A stretch of DNA of 64,000 nucleotides from Manduca sexta (Eukaryota > Arthropoda > Insecta > Lepidoptera > Sphingidae), in NCBI RefSeq assembly GCF_014839805.1, contig NC_051123.1:10646727-10710726 (forward strand), written 5' to 3'. Numbering within the stretch: position 1 is the first letter of the stretch; the number at the start of each line of letters is the position of its first letter. Under the pieces are notes generated by a model. That model saw only the letters and a list, made by a program, of their open reading frames with translations. It was not told the DNA's origin and searched no databases. A program made the translations under genes and the position numbers. This document shows positions 18,027-30,561 of this stretch, piece after piece.

Positions 18027-18210
18027 TCCCATTGGTCTAGTGGCAGCGTATGTAGGTTTTCGAACGAGAGATGTTAGCTTTGAATCCCAGTTTCGCCGGC
18101 ATTTCCGGTACCCTGGGTGGACCTTAAAAATTAAGCTAAACCCTGCCTGTAATACTTTCGAAAAGCATATCGATCCTAAATTGGTAAGAGATAAATTCAG
18201 ATGAATAAAC
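18027..18210 (+). mobile_element. tRNA-Glu-like SINE
   Basis: Begins TCCCATTGGTCTAGTGGC, very like the 5' half of tRNA-Glu with its A box. A degenerate B box TTTGAATCCCAGTTTCGCC follows, then a non-tRNA body to GATGAATAAACAAATACC. No anticodon arm folds well, so this is not a working tRNA. The allele is at 31242-31425. Confidence 0.6.
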
Positions 18211-19219
18211 AAATACCAAGTATACTTAGAACGCCTTCAAAATGCTTGCTTTGTAAATCCATATAAAACACGCGGCACTTGGCGGCAAATTTTAAGGCGC
18301 CGTTAATTATAAAGACTGAGAAATTCCATTCAATCGATCTCACAAGTTTTACTCATCACTCAATACAAACAAATGAATTACAAATCCACGTAACCCTTTC
18401 AATGCACATGAAATCATTACAAATCCGATGCGATGTAACCGTGCGATGCGCGCTGCATTACCGACCGACAAACTCGATTCACACTCGCACGCGCCCAATG
18501 TGATTACGCGCGTTTATTTGACGTGTAGCATGGCCGAATCCCGAATGCATGCCCGAAGCCGAAACTCCGATGGTCCCTATTGACGAATTAGTGTTATAGT
18601 GAAGTTCTGCTATGCGTTTTGTGGTGTTAATATTTGTTTCGTTTTATGTTTTTGTGTGATAGAGATGGTAATGATTTTCGGTTATAAATTATAAGTAAGC
18701 ACGAGTGTTGATTTCTTTAGGATATTTGGTATTGAGTCCGTAACATATTTCAGTTATCCAAAATTAACGACTTTAGGTAATAACAGAAAGAAAACATTTA
18801 TTTACAGCTATGTTCGGAATCTCTCTAAAAGACAAAATTCGTAACGAAGTGATCCGTTAGAGAACCAAGGTGACCGACATGCAAGTTAGTAGGTTGAACT
18901 GGCTATACACTACACTGGCAACTATTTGTGTGATACATTATAATGTATAAGAAATGTTCATACCTATGAATTAGGCACAAGAAAAAAAAAACAGTTTTTT
19001 ATATTTAGATATTAACCTATATTATGGTGCACCACAACTGTGCCAAGAGGATCTAACTCTAAAAGTAAAGTGCTAAGTAAAATGCTTGCCGCCGATTTTC
19101 AATTTTAAATATGAAATTTGTAACCTAACCTGTTAAATGCAAATATTATTTAACGGACTGATTTTTCTATCAGGAAGGTCTATTTACGTGTGCGATGCTG
19201 TAACCAACACCAAGTAGTA
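18211..19219. other. Single-copy, gene-free stretch up to the gap
   Basis: No coding evidence. A CpG-containing block at about 18280-18560 (GATGCGATGTAACCGTGCG, GCGCGTTTATTTGACG) is nearly unchanged between the copies. The stretch ends at the gap at 19220. Confidence 0.45.
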
Positions 19220-19719
19220 NNNNNNNNNNNNNNNNNNNNNNNNNNNNNNNNNNNNNNNNNNNNNNNNNNNNNNNNNNNNNNNNNNNNNNNNNNNNNNNNN
19301 NNNNNNNNNNNNNNNNNNNNNNNNNNNNNNNNNNNNNNNNNNNNNNNNNNNNNNNNNNNNNNNNNNNNNNNNNNNNNNNNNNNNNNNNNNNNNNNNNNNN
19401 NNNNNNNNNNNNNNNNNNNNNNNNNNNNNNNNNNNNNNNNNNNNNNNNNNNNNNNNNNNNNNNNNNNNNNNNNNNNNNNNNNNNNNNNNNNNNNNNNNNN
19501 NNNNNNNNNNNNNNNNNNNNNNNNNNNNNNNNNNNNNNNNNNNNNNNNNNNNNNNNNNNNNNNNNNNNNNNNNNNNNNNNNNNNNNNNNNNNNNNNNNNN
19601 NNNNNNNNNNNNNNNNNNNNNNNNNNNNNNNNNNNNNNNNNNNNNNNNNNNNNNNNNNNNNNNNNNNNNNNNNNNNNNNNNNNNNNNNNNNNNNNNNNNN
19701 NNNNNNNNNNNNNNNNNNN
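19220..19719. other. Assembly gap, exactly 500 N
   Basis: A fixed-length scaffold gap. Sequence just before it (TAACCAACACCAAGTAGTA) reappears at 32446-32461; sequence just after it (TATTTTCGTTAAGTTTTCT) matches about 3250. Open frames drawn across the N run are meaningless. Confidence 0.98.
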
Positions 19720-19952
19720 ATATTTTCGTTAAGTTTTCTCAAATTTTCTAATTTTAAGAAATTTTATGAATTAGAAATTTAATTTTCTAATTTTTGCGCA
19801 ATTCTTTGAATTTTTTCTTTCATAAAAACCTTCTCCTCACAATAACAAACATAACAAAGATAAAAAATAGTGAAATCGGTCCAGCCGTTCACGCGTGATG
19901 ACGTGACCAAGGGAAATAGGGATTCATTTTTATATATATAGTTACTGTCTCA

Positions 19953-20190
19953 GTAGAGTTGTATGACGGTATGACTGCAGTGTGAGGTCTTGGGTTTCTT
20001 TATTAGACAAAGTAATTTTCTACTCGTTTACTACTCAGTATCAGCCCGGAGTTTGGAATTTGTGCCCGATATGGCGATTGGCTCGCCCCCTGTCACATCA
20101 GGGACGGAATACATAAAGCGAAAAGTGGGTGCATCAGTCGTCTCTGGCTACCACTTGGTGATAAAAGGAGTGTGTGCGTGTGTGAAGAAA
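19953..20190 (+). repeat. SINE, allelic to 3488-3715
   Basis: Same motifs; differs by a TTA insertion near 20001 and one substitution (CTTGGTGATA for CTTGGGAATA). Confidence 0.7.
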
Positions 20191-20539
20191 AAAATGTACT
20201 TGTTTTCAAGCACGTTGCGTATGAGTGTGAGATTTGACTTTTTAAACTTTATAAATTGAATCTCGTTTATGTAGTCTGTAATTAGTAAGAACTTCTTACA
20301 TATGGGTTCACAACTAAAAGCATAGGCAGAAGTGGTAATGTTACATCAATTTTACGTTAAGCTTCCTTCCCACAATGTGAGGAGAGGCGAGCCTGTCGCA
20401 ACAATAAACGAATTCTAGACTCTGTGAGTTTCAGCATTTGTAAAAGGAAAAAATGCAGTAAACATAAGTGATTTAAAATTTATTTTTGAATAGCACTACC
20501 CCACGCTTCCCCTATATTTATTTGTACAAAATTACTTAC

Positions 20540-20628
20540 TGCTGTTGTAGAATAGATTGGATCGAGTCGCTATGCGTTTTGCCCAAAGCTGCGTCTTTCT
20601 TCTTGTATTCTTCTTGCCATTTATTGAT
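20540..20628 (-). CDS. Nup88: Nup88 penultimate exon (right copy)
   Basis: 89 nt, TTTCCAG acceptor and GTAAGT donor, INKWQEEYKKKD through SIQSILQQ. Matches 4064-4152. Confidence 0.85.
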
Positions 20629-23600
20629 CTGGAAATTGTATTTATACGAATTATAGTACATTTAAATGATATAGCATGCAGTCAAATTAAACTGACGGAC
20701 TGAACTGATGAATGCGGTATGATGAAGTTATAACGGGGGATAGCATTTAAGAATTAGATAGATTTATTAAATACTTTTTTAGGAGTGTTTAGTTGCAAAG
20801 GTGAGATGAACCGACAGTTTGAACAGATGGTTTGTGAATTCTTCTAACAAAGTATTATAAATTTTAATACAATTTAAATTATTTGTATGAAAGACGTCAT
20901 TTTTAATCCAATTAGTTTACGGATTGAATACCCCATACATCTCTTTGTCAGATTTACATTTGTATAATGCAAAACAAGATAATTTTATCTTTTGTCAGGT
21001 ACAAAAATCGGCTGTAATATTGTTCCTTCTCAATCAAATTTTTATGATGCCAGACCTCTTCAGCGTTCCGTTTGGAGTGCTGTTTGAGTTGCTGTATCTG
21101 ATCGGCGAACCGTTCGCGGCACCGCTTGTAGGTGTGCAGCTCGGCGAGGAGTTCCCGCTCGGCGGGCGAGGCGCGGCAGCTCGCGCGCAGGCCGCGGACC
21201 ACTGCGGAACACCTGCGACACATACATAATAACATATATATTTTATACTAGCTTTTGCTCGCGGCTCCGCCCGCGTTATAAAGTTTTTCGGGCTCAAGTT
21301 TACCGTTATAAAAGTCACGCTTATATTTTCCCGGAGCCTATGTTCTTCCCAGGGTCTCAAACTGTCTCCATACCAAATTTCATCTTAATACGTTGGGTAG
21401 TTTTTGAGTTTAACACGTTCAGGCAGCCAGATGCAGCGGGGATTTTGTTTTATAATATATTATTATAGAACTTTTAAGAGGAACAATCCCGTCATACTCA
21501 TTCATCATTGTTGTATAACTTTGACCGTTTACGCAGCGAACGCAACGGAAGTTCTCATAACTAATAAATTTTCCCTGTTTTTGTAACATGTTTCATTACT
21601 GCTCCCTGCTATTGGTCATAGCGTGATGATATATAGTCTACAGCACTCCACGAACAAAGGGCTATCCAAACACAAAAATATTTTTCAGATTGACCCGGTA
21701 GTTCCTGAGATTAGCCATTACTGCTCTGCTCCTATTGGGTATAGCGTGATGATATATAGCCTATAGCACTCCACGAACAAAGGGCTATCCAACACAAAAA
21801 GAATTTTTCAGATTGACCCGGTAGTTCCTGAGATTAGCGTTCAAACAAACAAACAAACAAACTCTTCAGCTTTATATAATAGTATAGATGGTAAAGTGAC
21901 CTCACTTCACCTGATGGTAAGCATAGGAGAGTCCAACGAGAGATGATTACCCCTCGCCAGTCGACACAATTATGTCGGCATGTTTAAAACCAGATATACA
22001 CATTACAGTAGCTGATACCGGACCACAACACACTTATGTAAAATTTGCATATTCGTTAGCAGTTGTACCTTTCATACGCAAAAAGCACTGTTTCCGAGGA
22101 ATACATATATAAATACTACATTAACCAACCCCCCTTCACATGTAGTGAAGCTTCTATAGGGGGTGCGCACCTCTTTGAAAGGCAATGTTTCATAGACTTC
22201 AAAGTTTACCTATATTTAATATCATCCTGGTGTTTCTCCGCGAGCAAACGCTTCTCTTCCAAAACAACCGATTGTAGTTGTACGTCGTCTATTTCTTTCT
22301 GAAAATTTTACAAATACATAATATAATATCAATACGGTTTGACCAAGAAAATAAAACCTCACCATATTGTGGTAAAATGTGTAACTGACTTTGTCGTAAG
22401 ACAGGGTGACCCCAACATAAATGCTCAGTCGCTACCATGAGGACTGGGCGGTAGTAATAAGGTAATTCCTCCACGAACAAAAAAGAAAAACCGCCTAGCA
22501 TGGTGGACGCTTTCCCGGTATTAAAGGAAGTCCGTGCCCACCAGTGATACATTACAAAATACAGGGCTGATGTAATTATTTATATTGAAAACTTATTAAT
22601 GACAGAGCCTTTAGTTGTGTATATGGTGTTTGATGTTTGGTGTGTGATGTGTAGTGGTTAGTATGTGATGTGTGGTGGTTGGTGTGTGATGTGTGGTTGT
22701 TGGTGTGTGATGTGTAGTGGTTGGTGGTTGGTGTGTGGTGGTTGGTGTGTGGTGGTTGGTGTGTGGTGGTTGGTGTGTGGTGGTTGGTGTGTGGTGGTTG
22801 GTGGTGGTGTGGTGTGTGGTGGTTGGTGTGTGGTGGTTGGTGTGTGGTGTTTGGTGTGTGGTGGTTGGTGTGTGGTGGTTGGTGTGTGATGTGTAGTGGT
22901 TGGTGTGGTGGTTGGTGTGTGATGTGTAGTGGTTGGTGGTTGGTGTGTGGTGGGTGTGTGATGTGTAGTGGTTGGCGTGTGGTGGTTGGTGTGTGGTGTG
23001 TACCTGCAGCGCGTGCAGCCACCCCCGCTGCCGCTCGGCGAGCGTGTGCACGGCGCGCAGCTTGTCGGCGAGCGCGGCCGCGGCGCGCGCGAGTCTGCGC
23101 ACGTACTCGCCGCGCAGCCGCACGCACGCAGAGCTCAGCGTCTGACACACACAATGTCAATGAGCACACACACGTCTTTTATCGTTGAAGGAATAGGCAG
23201 AGATGCAACTGGTGCACCCACTTTCCGCCATATGTATTCCTTCCTATGATGATAAGGGCAAGCTGATCGCCATATCGAGCACGAATTCCAGACTCCGGGC
23301 TGATATTGAATAGAAAACCCAACATCACTTTGCCTAACCCAAGAATCGGCACCAAGACATTAACAATGCAGTCGTACCGTAATACAACTACGTCACCGGC
23401 CACGATGATGGTAGTTAAGAGTTGATAGGTTTTCTTATAATTCTTTTCATCTCCTTTTTGTGTCTAAGGTGTACGGATCACCGCACACTAATATTGATTC
23501 ACTTTAGCATCATAAGCAAATGTCACTTAGCATTACTCAAAATATATTTTTTCAGATCAGTTGCAATTAAAGCGGCATTCAGAATGGTTATTTCATTATT

Positions 23601-26600
23601 ACTAAATCGTTCCCGTATCATACCTGTCATGTATGTGCACGCACAGTACACTACACAACATAATTACAAAAAAATGTAACTACAATGTGATACGGGGCCC
23701 TCGAGCTTTGAGGCCCCTTCTTGACCCATACCTACACTAAAGTAGGCAGGCGCCCAAAAGTTCGTACTGAAGGACCCCCCAACCAATTTTTATACAGAGC
23801 CCCTCTATGGTAAGCTACTGAGTCCTTTTCAATAGTAGATTATTTAGTACTCACTTCGAGACACTCCTTGGGGCTGGGCTCGTGTCGCCGGTCCGTGTGC
23901 AGGATCGGCTGCGACACCTCCCGCGTGAGGATGTCTTGGATGATCGACGAGAACGTCAGCTTCTGGCGCTGGAAACGAAGAAAAAATTGTAGCCAGTGTA
24001 ACTACTGGACCTGATGAGACTTAACATCTCATGTCTCAGGATAGCGAGCGCAGTGGAATATCAAACAATACTTTGTAATTCAAGTTGTTGGGTGGTGTTT
24101 CTGCTGTTTATGGTCGTATCGTTTACCATTAGGCGAACGGCAAGCTCGTCTCATCATAGAAAGCAATAATAGAAAATAAAAAAAAATTGGCACGGCTATT
24201 AGACGATATCAATAAATGATCCTGATAGGGAAATTGGACCAATCAAAATAAATCATCTGTAAACATGTGAGACTAACTTCACTCCAATTGGTTAATTTCG
24301 CCCGTAGTTTATTTAATCAGTAGCTAGTTCCCAGTATTTTGAAAAAATAGTCAGTTAGAATGTTTTTGACAATTATTTCTGCAATTTTAAAATAATCGTA
24401 AACCAAAGTAATTACTGTTGTAGAACTTCGTAGTTCTAATATAATTTAAAATTAGAAACATTATGTCAAGTCGTGTAAATAAGTGCTCAATGATAAAAAC
24501 ATTCTCTGAATTTATCCTTATTTTACATTACACGTATAGTATTTCATTATTTTACTATAATAACATCAAATATAATGATTAACAATCATATAGGTGAAAA
24601 TAAACAATGTTACCTCTTTCATCATATTGCGCAGGTCGTCTTGTTCAAGCGCGGGATTTTTCAGTTGAATTTCTTTGTACAGCTGTTCTTCTAAATCGTA
24701 CGGTTCTAGAGATCTGCAATAGACAGTGGTTCGGTTAGATTATTTAACTAATGTTTTATTTTAAAGCTATTGGTATCCCATATCAAAGACAATTCTAAGT
24801 TCTAATGTGTTACTCAAAAGTTTATATTATCTTCGTTGTGGGCGAGGTTAATTGTGCCTGCAGGAAAGTGTATGTGAAACAGCGGCGATAGCTTAGTTGA
24901 TTGTAGAACGGACTGTCGAGACGAATGTCTGCAGGTTCAAATCCCAAGGGCACACAGCTCTGACTTTTTTACAAAAAATATGTGTGTATTCTTTGTGAGC
25001 TATCGCTTGCTTTAACGGTGAAGGAAAACATCGTGAGGAAACCTGCATACTTGAGAAATTCTCTACTACGAATTTTCGAGGGTGTGTGAAGTCTACCAAT
25101 CCGCACTAGGCCAGCGTGGTGGACTAAGGCTTATTCCCTCTCAGTAGTAGAGGAGGCCCGTGCTCAACAGGACAGTATATAATACAGGGTTGATATTAGG
25201 AAAGTGTTCATCGTAAGGCTTTTGAACATCTTACAAGGCAGTAACGCCCTATAATGATGGTTAAAGTGAGAAGAATCTTGTGATGTAAATCGAATTTGAT
25301 TCTTGTCCAATAGAGATCCTTAAACAATTTTTGAAGGTCCATAATCAGTCGTCACCTGGCGATGAGCGCGCCGTCAGCGCACAGCACCAGCAGCGTGGGG
25401 AGTGGAGGGGCCGTCACCACCGCGCCCGCCGGCGCGCACGGCGCCCGCGCGCCGCCCGTGTGCACGACGTACCGCGACACGCTCGGCCGCGAGCACAGGC
25501 TCGCCAGCAAGCTCTCTGCGTCCTCTGGGGATAACACTGACGCTTACGACTCACGGAGCGGGACGTACCCGCGCCCGCGCGCTAGGGGATACAATATATA
25601 TATGTGTAGAGTCCAGTGTGAGTGTACGCACCGTCCCCGCGCGCGTAGTGCGCGAGGCTGGCCAGCGCCGGCAGCGACACGGCGTGCGCGCCGCCCGCGT
25701 GCAGCGCCGCGTACGCGCCGCCCGCGCACTGTGGGGACAAGAATATACTCAATCGAAACATAATTCAAACAAATCCATCAGTTATTAACTGTTTTGTACA
25801 TTTGTTTTGATATAATTAGCGATCAAGTGTTAAAACTTAGACAAAAGAATGTCTTAGACCGAAGATTCTCAAACTTTTTTCTTATAGACCCCTCATTCAA
25901 GGATTTACTTGTTTCCGTTGACATCTGTTTTTTTTGGTTACGCAGAGAAGGTGCATTACAAATACCGCCCCGCCACCGCGTGGGGCGTCTGGACAGTTAT
26001 GCTCGGGTCACCGCGCCCCTTACGACCCCTGTCAATATTATCTACCTACGTTAGTGAGGCCAAGACGACATTTTAGTACTTAACTATCAAATCAGATAAA
26101 TTTTCGTGAACCCGATCTTTTGGACACGCCAACGTAGACCCCCGTCAAGTCTCCCGTGGACCCCTGGGGATCACCTGGAAGACTTTGGGAATCAATGGTC
26201 TAGACGTAGTGTGCTTCAATGACACTAAAACTAGTTGACCAAGGATTATAAACTAGTGTGCGTGACTACGTAAATATTTCCAACTCCTCCTGTCTTTCTA
26301 TTTGATTAATTTCGTTGCGGGATAATGACAAATTAGTTTTCCCTACTCGCCGAGCTTTAACGCTCGGTGTCATAAAATGCGTGCCACTGCTGATCCTGGC
26401 TTACAGGAGTTGTAGTGGTGGATGTGAGGGCGGGAAAGTCTCTCTAGTGTACGTGACAGTTACGTCATTCGTCGTTGCGTCAATATGATACAGCATATTG
26501 CTGTACCTACGTAATTTTGCTTTGCCTTGTGTGCGTGCATAATGATATCAGTTGGTGCACGTTCCCCGTTACTTGCCCATAAACAATAAAAACACCATCT

Positions 26601-29600
26601 CACACATTGAATTATGAGACACCATCCGATACCTTGAATTACAAAGTATTTGGTATTCCACTGCGCTCGACATCCCGAGACGTGAGATGTTAAGTCTCAT
26701 TATGTCCAGTAGTTACACTGGCTACAGTGTTCTTCAAACCGGAACACAAGTGAATACACACTGCTTGACGGTAGAAATAAACATTACAGGCGCACCAACC
26801 CAAGCGGACTCTCACATATGAGAGACCACCTTTAAAGCAAGCAATAATTCATAAAGAAAAATATATAGAGGTTCATTTTGACATTGCGTTACTAAATGAA
26901 ACCACATACTCATCTTCAACTTTGCTGACGTTGTGCCAAAAATCATCCATTAATAACAAATATTTTCACCGAAAATCCTGGTTTTAGTTTTCTTATTTTT
27001 TGATCATTTTTTAGTTTAGCGAATATGGCGTGTGCGTGGATGTATTTCTGACTGAAAATACGATATTGTCGCTGCGACGAATTCTCTTAGAGAAGTAATA
27101 GTGGTATTAGGGCGCGTAAAATTAAAATCACTTTTTATTAATATTAATTTTGTTCGAATCTTACACTTTTTTATTTTACATCTAAGACACAAGTAACTTG
27201 TTGTATAGTCTTATTTCCAAATAGAAAGGTATGTGGTTTAATTTAGTAATGCAATGCCGAAAGGACCCTGTTTAGTGTCACTTTTACTCCAAGAATGGTT
27301 TTCACGCAGGCGAAGCCACAAAATACACCTATACAAGATAAATGGTAAACTCACCTGGATCAGCTGCACTGGATAAGAGTATTGTAGCGCGTCGTCCTCC
27401 GAGTTCAGTACGATGTTCAGTTCGACGGTCTCCACCACGTACAGGGCGTGGCTGTCGCCGTTTGCCGCTTCTGATTCGTTACTCTACAATATATGAACAT
27501 CATTACAGACTTAAAAGAGTTATAATAAATATATAAATAATAGTATCAGTATTATATACTGTCCCACTGCTGGTCACGGGCCTCCTCTACTACTGAGAGG
27601 GATTAGGCCTTAGTCTACCTCGCTGTAGTGCAGATTGGGAGACTTCACACATCCTCAAAAATCCTATAGAGAACTTCTCGGGTATACAAGCTTTTTCACG
27701 ACGTTTTCCTTTACCGTTAAAGCAAGCGATAACTCACAATGAGTACACATATACTTTTAGAAAAGTCTAAGGTGTGTTCCTTTGAGTTTTGAACCTTCGG
27801 ACATTCGTCTCGGCAGTCCGTTCCAACTAACTCTAGATTATCGCCGTTTTACAAAAAAAAAAAAAACTAAATAATAATAGAGTTATTGTCTTATTTTGAA
27901 TGAAGGTTTTTCTACTCAGTAACAGCTCGGAATCTAGAATCTGTGCCCGATACACATTGACTCTGCGCTCGTATGAATTGACCCTAATTTCAATTCCGAT
28001 GGTCGATGGCAATTAACCTTCCAAAACATCCACATCGGTCGAAACTTTCTTTGGGCTCCATTTCTTAACATCAGGTACAATGAAGCCACTTTGACGAACT
28101 TTGAAAAAAAAAAAACACCTCCTACTCGTAGTAATCGGCACTTTCATTTGGCTTCACTTCTTAAAATCAGGTGCAGTGAAGTCACTTTGTCAAAAAAAAA
28201 TAGCTCTTAAGTGTAGTATCATAGTACTCACATTCGGCAGCAGCAAACAGTGGTATATGGACGCGGTGCAGGTGGCTATGATGACCATGGGCGGCACGTC
28301 CCCCCCGCCCAGCGCGAGGATCGAGCACGACTCCGAGCCGTAGTTGTCGTCCGCTGGGGGGTAGATCGCGATCGGCCCGGTCAGCTTCGGGTGGGGCGGG
28401 CTGGAAGTTAATAATACATCTATATAACATCTTACAGTATCATAAATTCAGGGGTAGGCAGAAATGCCGATGAATTGATCAGCTTATTGCCATTTAACAG
28501 ACAATTTTTTTATGAAAAATTCAAAGTCAATTAACGTGACCCGAAAATCGAACCCGATACCTTCATACTCGGTACCGCATACGCCACAAAAATACGTCAA
28601 CTAACTTTCATAAAAAAACTGTATTTTTTTTCTATAAAGCTCTGCACTTTACACCGTAAACTGACTTTAAAGAGCAATATTAGAGTTTTGGTTGTCGTGA
28701 CACAGCTTCTCCTGAGATGGCCACATAGTGGTCCCGGTTTGGATATGAAACATGTTTTAATTTTTGTTTCTCACTTTTATATGTAGAGTCATTTTTACAT
28801 TTCGTTACTAAATAAAACTACGTACTCGTTTCCTAACATTGTGCAAAAATACATTAATGAAAAACAATTAATATTTTCGCCAAAAAACTTGATGTTGCCG
28901 CTTAACAAATTTTCTTGTAGTAATAATGGCCTTGGAACATGTAAAATTAAATTGCTTTTTATGAATATTTAATATACAATTTTATTTTGCACTCATTGTT
29001 AAAATAACTTATGGTAAAGTGTTCTTTTCGAGAAGTATATGGTTTTAAATTCATGTACCGCGACAATACATTATTCTTTCTTTCCATACCTTTTACTCTC
29101 CAAATCACACGACAGCATGTAAACCTCGCCATCTCCCCTCAGGATGAGCAGCTGGTCCCCATCCGGTGTGGGGGTGAAGTCCACCGCAGTGTCTCCGAGG
29201 CTGTCCAGGATCGTCTTCCCGGCGAGCAGGCTGGACGGCTTCGGGCCGATCGTGTACACCTTGACGAGCTTCGGGCCCGAACGGAGAGCTATGTTATACA
29301 GTCTGAAATCGAGAGATGTATTTCGGGTTTGGAGTTGTCAACATAACGATTAATGTAATATTAACTACTAAACGTCCCTATCCTTGAGGTTAAAACGTCT
29401 CCTTAGATCATGATTTTGTCACCCGCATTGCTCTGGAGGGAAGTGGACAATTAATATTTCCAACTCCGCCCTATCTTTCTATTTGATTAATTTCGTTGCG
29501 GGATAATGGCATATTCGTTTTCGCTGAGACTCGCTGAGCTTCACTGCTCGGTGTCATAAAATGCGTGCAACTGCTGATCCTGGCTTACAAGAGTTGTAGT

Positions 29601-30192
29601 GGTGGGTGTGATGCCGGCAAAGTCTCTACTAAATGGTCTGGTCTTACAGCTTAAAAATACACACACACACACACTTACACCTTTCGTCCCCAAAGGGGTA
29701 AACATTAGTGCAACTGGTGCACCATCTTTCAGAGAAGTAAAACCTAATATCATTGCTCGATCCATGAATGAAAACCGAGACTTCAGCATTGCAGTCGTAC
29801 CGTAATACAACTACGCCACACAGGCAAATTCAAAATATTACTTAAAAAAAATATACAATTTATGTTAAAATGAAACTTTGGAAAAAACGTTATTGGCTAC
29901 GTGCGGAGTGTATACTAAAGCGATAGCAAAGCACGCCGTTGAGGAAATTTACAACTTTACTGTTGTAAACAGAGAAAAATATCAACATGACTTCGATAAC
30001 CTTTTCAATCTGTTTTGTATTTTGAACTACCACAATGAGCGGCTTGTCTGAAACCTACGTAAGTAACTATTATATTACCTGATAGTATTATCAGAGACCA
30101 GCACGAGGACGTGTGACAGTGAATTCGGATGCCAGTGCACGCGACGGACATCTCCCAATGTGTAGAGGAACCTCTCGTCGAGTGACACGCTC
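20540..30192 (-). CDS. Nup88: Nup88, right copy (frame intact, both ends incomplete)
   Basis: Twelve of the thirteen exons of the left copy, in the same order and phase. The last exon is missing because the contig starts at 19720; the N-terminal exons are not recognised, as in the left copy. Here the frame is open throughout: the propeller exon at 29090-29302 has its full 213 nt and reads LRGDGEVYMLSCDLESK where the left copy is shifted, and the HAGGAHAVSLP exon is single. Merging this copy with the left copy's last exon would give the best model of the gene. Encodes a cytoplasmic-face nuclear pore protein with an N-terminal beta-propeller and C-terminal coiled coil. Confidence 0.92.
21056..21212 (-). 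CDS. Nup88: Nup88 coiled-coil exon (right copy)
   Basis: 157 nt, CSAVVRGLRASC through KRNAEE. Matches 4629-4785. Beyond the weak GTCTGG donor this copy stays open for about 30 more codons, while the left copy stops after four, which supports splicing here. Confidence 0.82.
21247..21888 (+). mobile_element. LINE/SINE tail insertion found only in the right copy
   Basis: Starts ACTAGCTTTTGCTCGCGGC, has TACCAAATTTCATCTTAAT and CAAACAAACTCTTCAGC, and ends AATAGTATAGATG. The left copy goes straight from ACACATACAT to the GGCAAAGTGAC repeat near 4815. It contains an internal tandem pair at 21594-21715 and 21716-21838. Confidence 0.75.
22210..22298 (-). CDS. Nup88: Nup88 coiled-coil exon (right copy)
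   Basis: 89 nt, KEIDDVQLQSVVLEEKRL. Three silent differences from 5234-5322 (Val, Leu and Leu codons). Confidence 0.88.
22632..22997 (+). repeat. GT-rich minisatellite (right copy)
   Basis: Same unit types as 5658-6021, but GGTGGTTGGTGTGT units dominate the middle and GATGTGTAGT variants are fewer. Adjacent to the donor of the exon at 23004. Confidence 0.92.
23004..23141 (-). CDS. Nup88: Nup88 coiled-coil exon (right copy)
   Basis: 138 nt, TLSSACVRLRGEYVRR through GWLHALQ. Donor next to the minisatellite at 22632-22997. No coding difference from 6029-6166 seen. Confidence 0.88.
23855..23968 (-). CDS. Nup88: Nup88 linker exon (right copy)
   Basis: 114 nt, RQKLTFSSIIQDILTRE through PKECLE, GTGAGT donor. 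Same as 6886-6999. Confidence 0.9.
24614..24713 (-). CDS. Nup88: Nup88 linker exon (right copy)
   Basis: 100 nt, SLEPYDLEEQLYKEIQLK through RNMMKE. The donor is GTAACA here and GTATCA in the left copy. Confidence 0.88.
24870..25195 (+). mobile_element. HaSE-like SINE (right copy)
   Basis: Allelic to 10775-11098. Here the SINE is preceded directly by the unoccupied transposon target GGTTAATTGTGCC. Confidence 0.75.
25356..25524 (-). CDS. Nup88: Nup88 propeller exon (right copy)
   Basis: 169 nt, DAESLLASLCSRPSVSRYVV through DGALIAR. Silent Val codon difference from 11259-11427. The intron before it is 107 nt. Confidence 0.9.
25632..25728 (-). CDS. Nup88: Nup88 propeller exon, single copy (right copy)
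   Basis: 97 nt, CAGGAYAALHAGGAHAVSLP through YARGDG. Single unit here, seven units in the left copy; this shows the ancestral arrangement, with a CCCCTAG about 50 nt into the following intron. Confidence 0.92.
27355..27483 (-). CDS. Nup88: Nup88 propeller exon (right copy)
   Basis: 129 nt, SNESEAANGDSHALYVVETV through PVQLIQ. One silent Ser codon difference from the left copy. Confidence 0.92.
27545..27848 (-). mobile_element. HaSE-like SINE, reverse (right copy)
   Basis: Allelic to 14335-14640, with a longer A run (about 27854-27866) after it. Confidence 0.72.
28232..28400 (-). CDS. Nup88: Nup88 propeller exon (right copy)
   Basis: 169 nt, PPHPKLTGPIAIYPPADDNY through YHCLLLPN. One silent Leu difference. 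Confidence 0.93.
29090..29302 (-). CDS. Nup88: Nup88 propeller exon, intact (right copy)
   Basis: 213 nt, LYNIALRSGPKLVKVYTIGP through LRGDGEVYMLSCDLESK, ending in phase 2. Aligns directly with the next exon as in vertebrate Nup88, so the right copy shows the true frame. Confidence 0.93.
30079..30192 (-). CDS. Nup88: Nup88 propeller exon (right copy)
   Basis: 114 nt, SVSLDERFLYTLGDVRRVHW. First base is G here, A in the left copy; one further silent Val difference. Confidence 0.9.
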
Positions 30193-30561
30193 CTGAAAAA
30201 ATACAAACAACATTATGAGAACGATAGGAAAATATTTGGTGAAAAGTGGGTGGTGCCATGGTTGCACCTCTGGCTACCCCTTGAAGGATAAAGATTGTGA
30301 TGCTAGTGTGAGAAGTGGGAACAGACCCAAATTGATTTTATGTTATTGAAGGTATCGATTGGTATATCGTTTAAAGATAATCTAGTATGACAGAGAGTTT
30401 TTCGTCCGTTTTTTCTGGTAGAAATTGCTTTTCGAACTGGCGACAAATATATACATTAAACAAACAATAAATTATTAACATTTTTTATCATACCATTTGA
30501 ATTCTATGAATATTTCATAGTCATCTTTTCTCTCTCTTGCTTCAAGACTTTCAGGCAACAT

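Noticed and set aside
18027..18100. Possible tRNA-Glu gene
   Set aside because: The 5' half is tRNA-like, but the anticodon and T arms are degenerate and a SINE body follows.
19170..19742. Long open frames across the first gap
   Set aside because: They consist of N bases. The same applies at 52298-52960.
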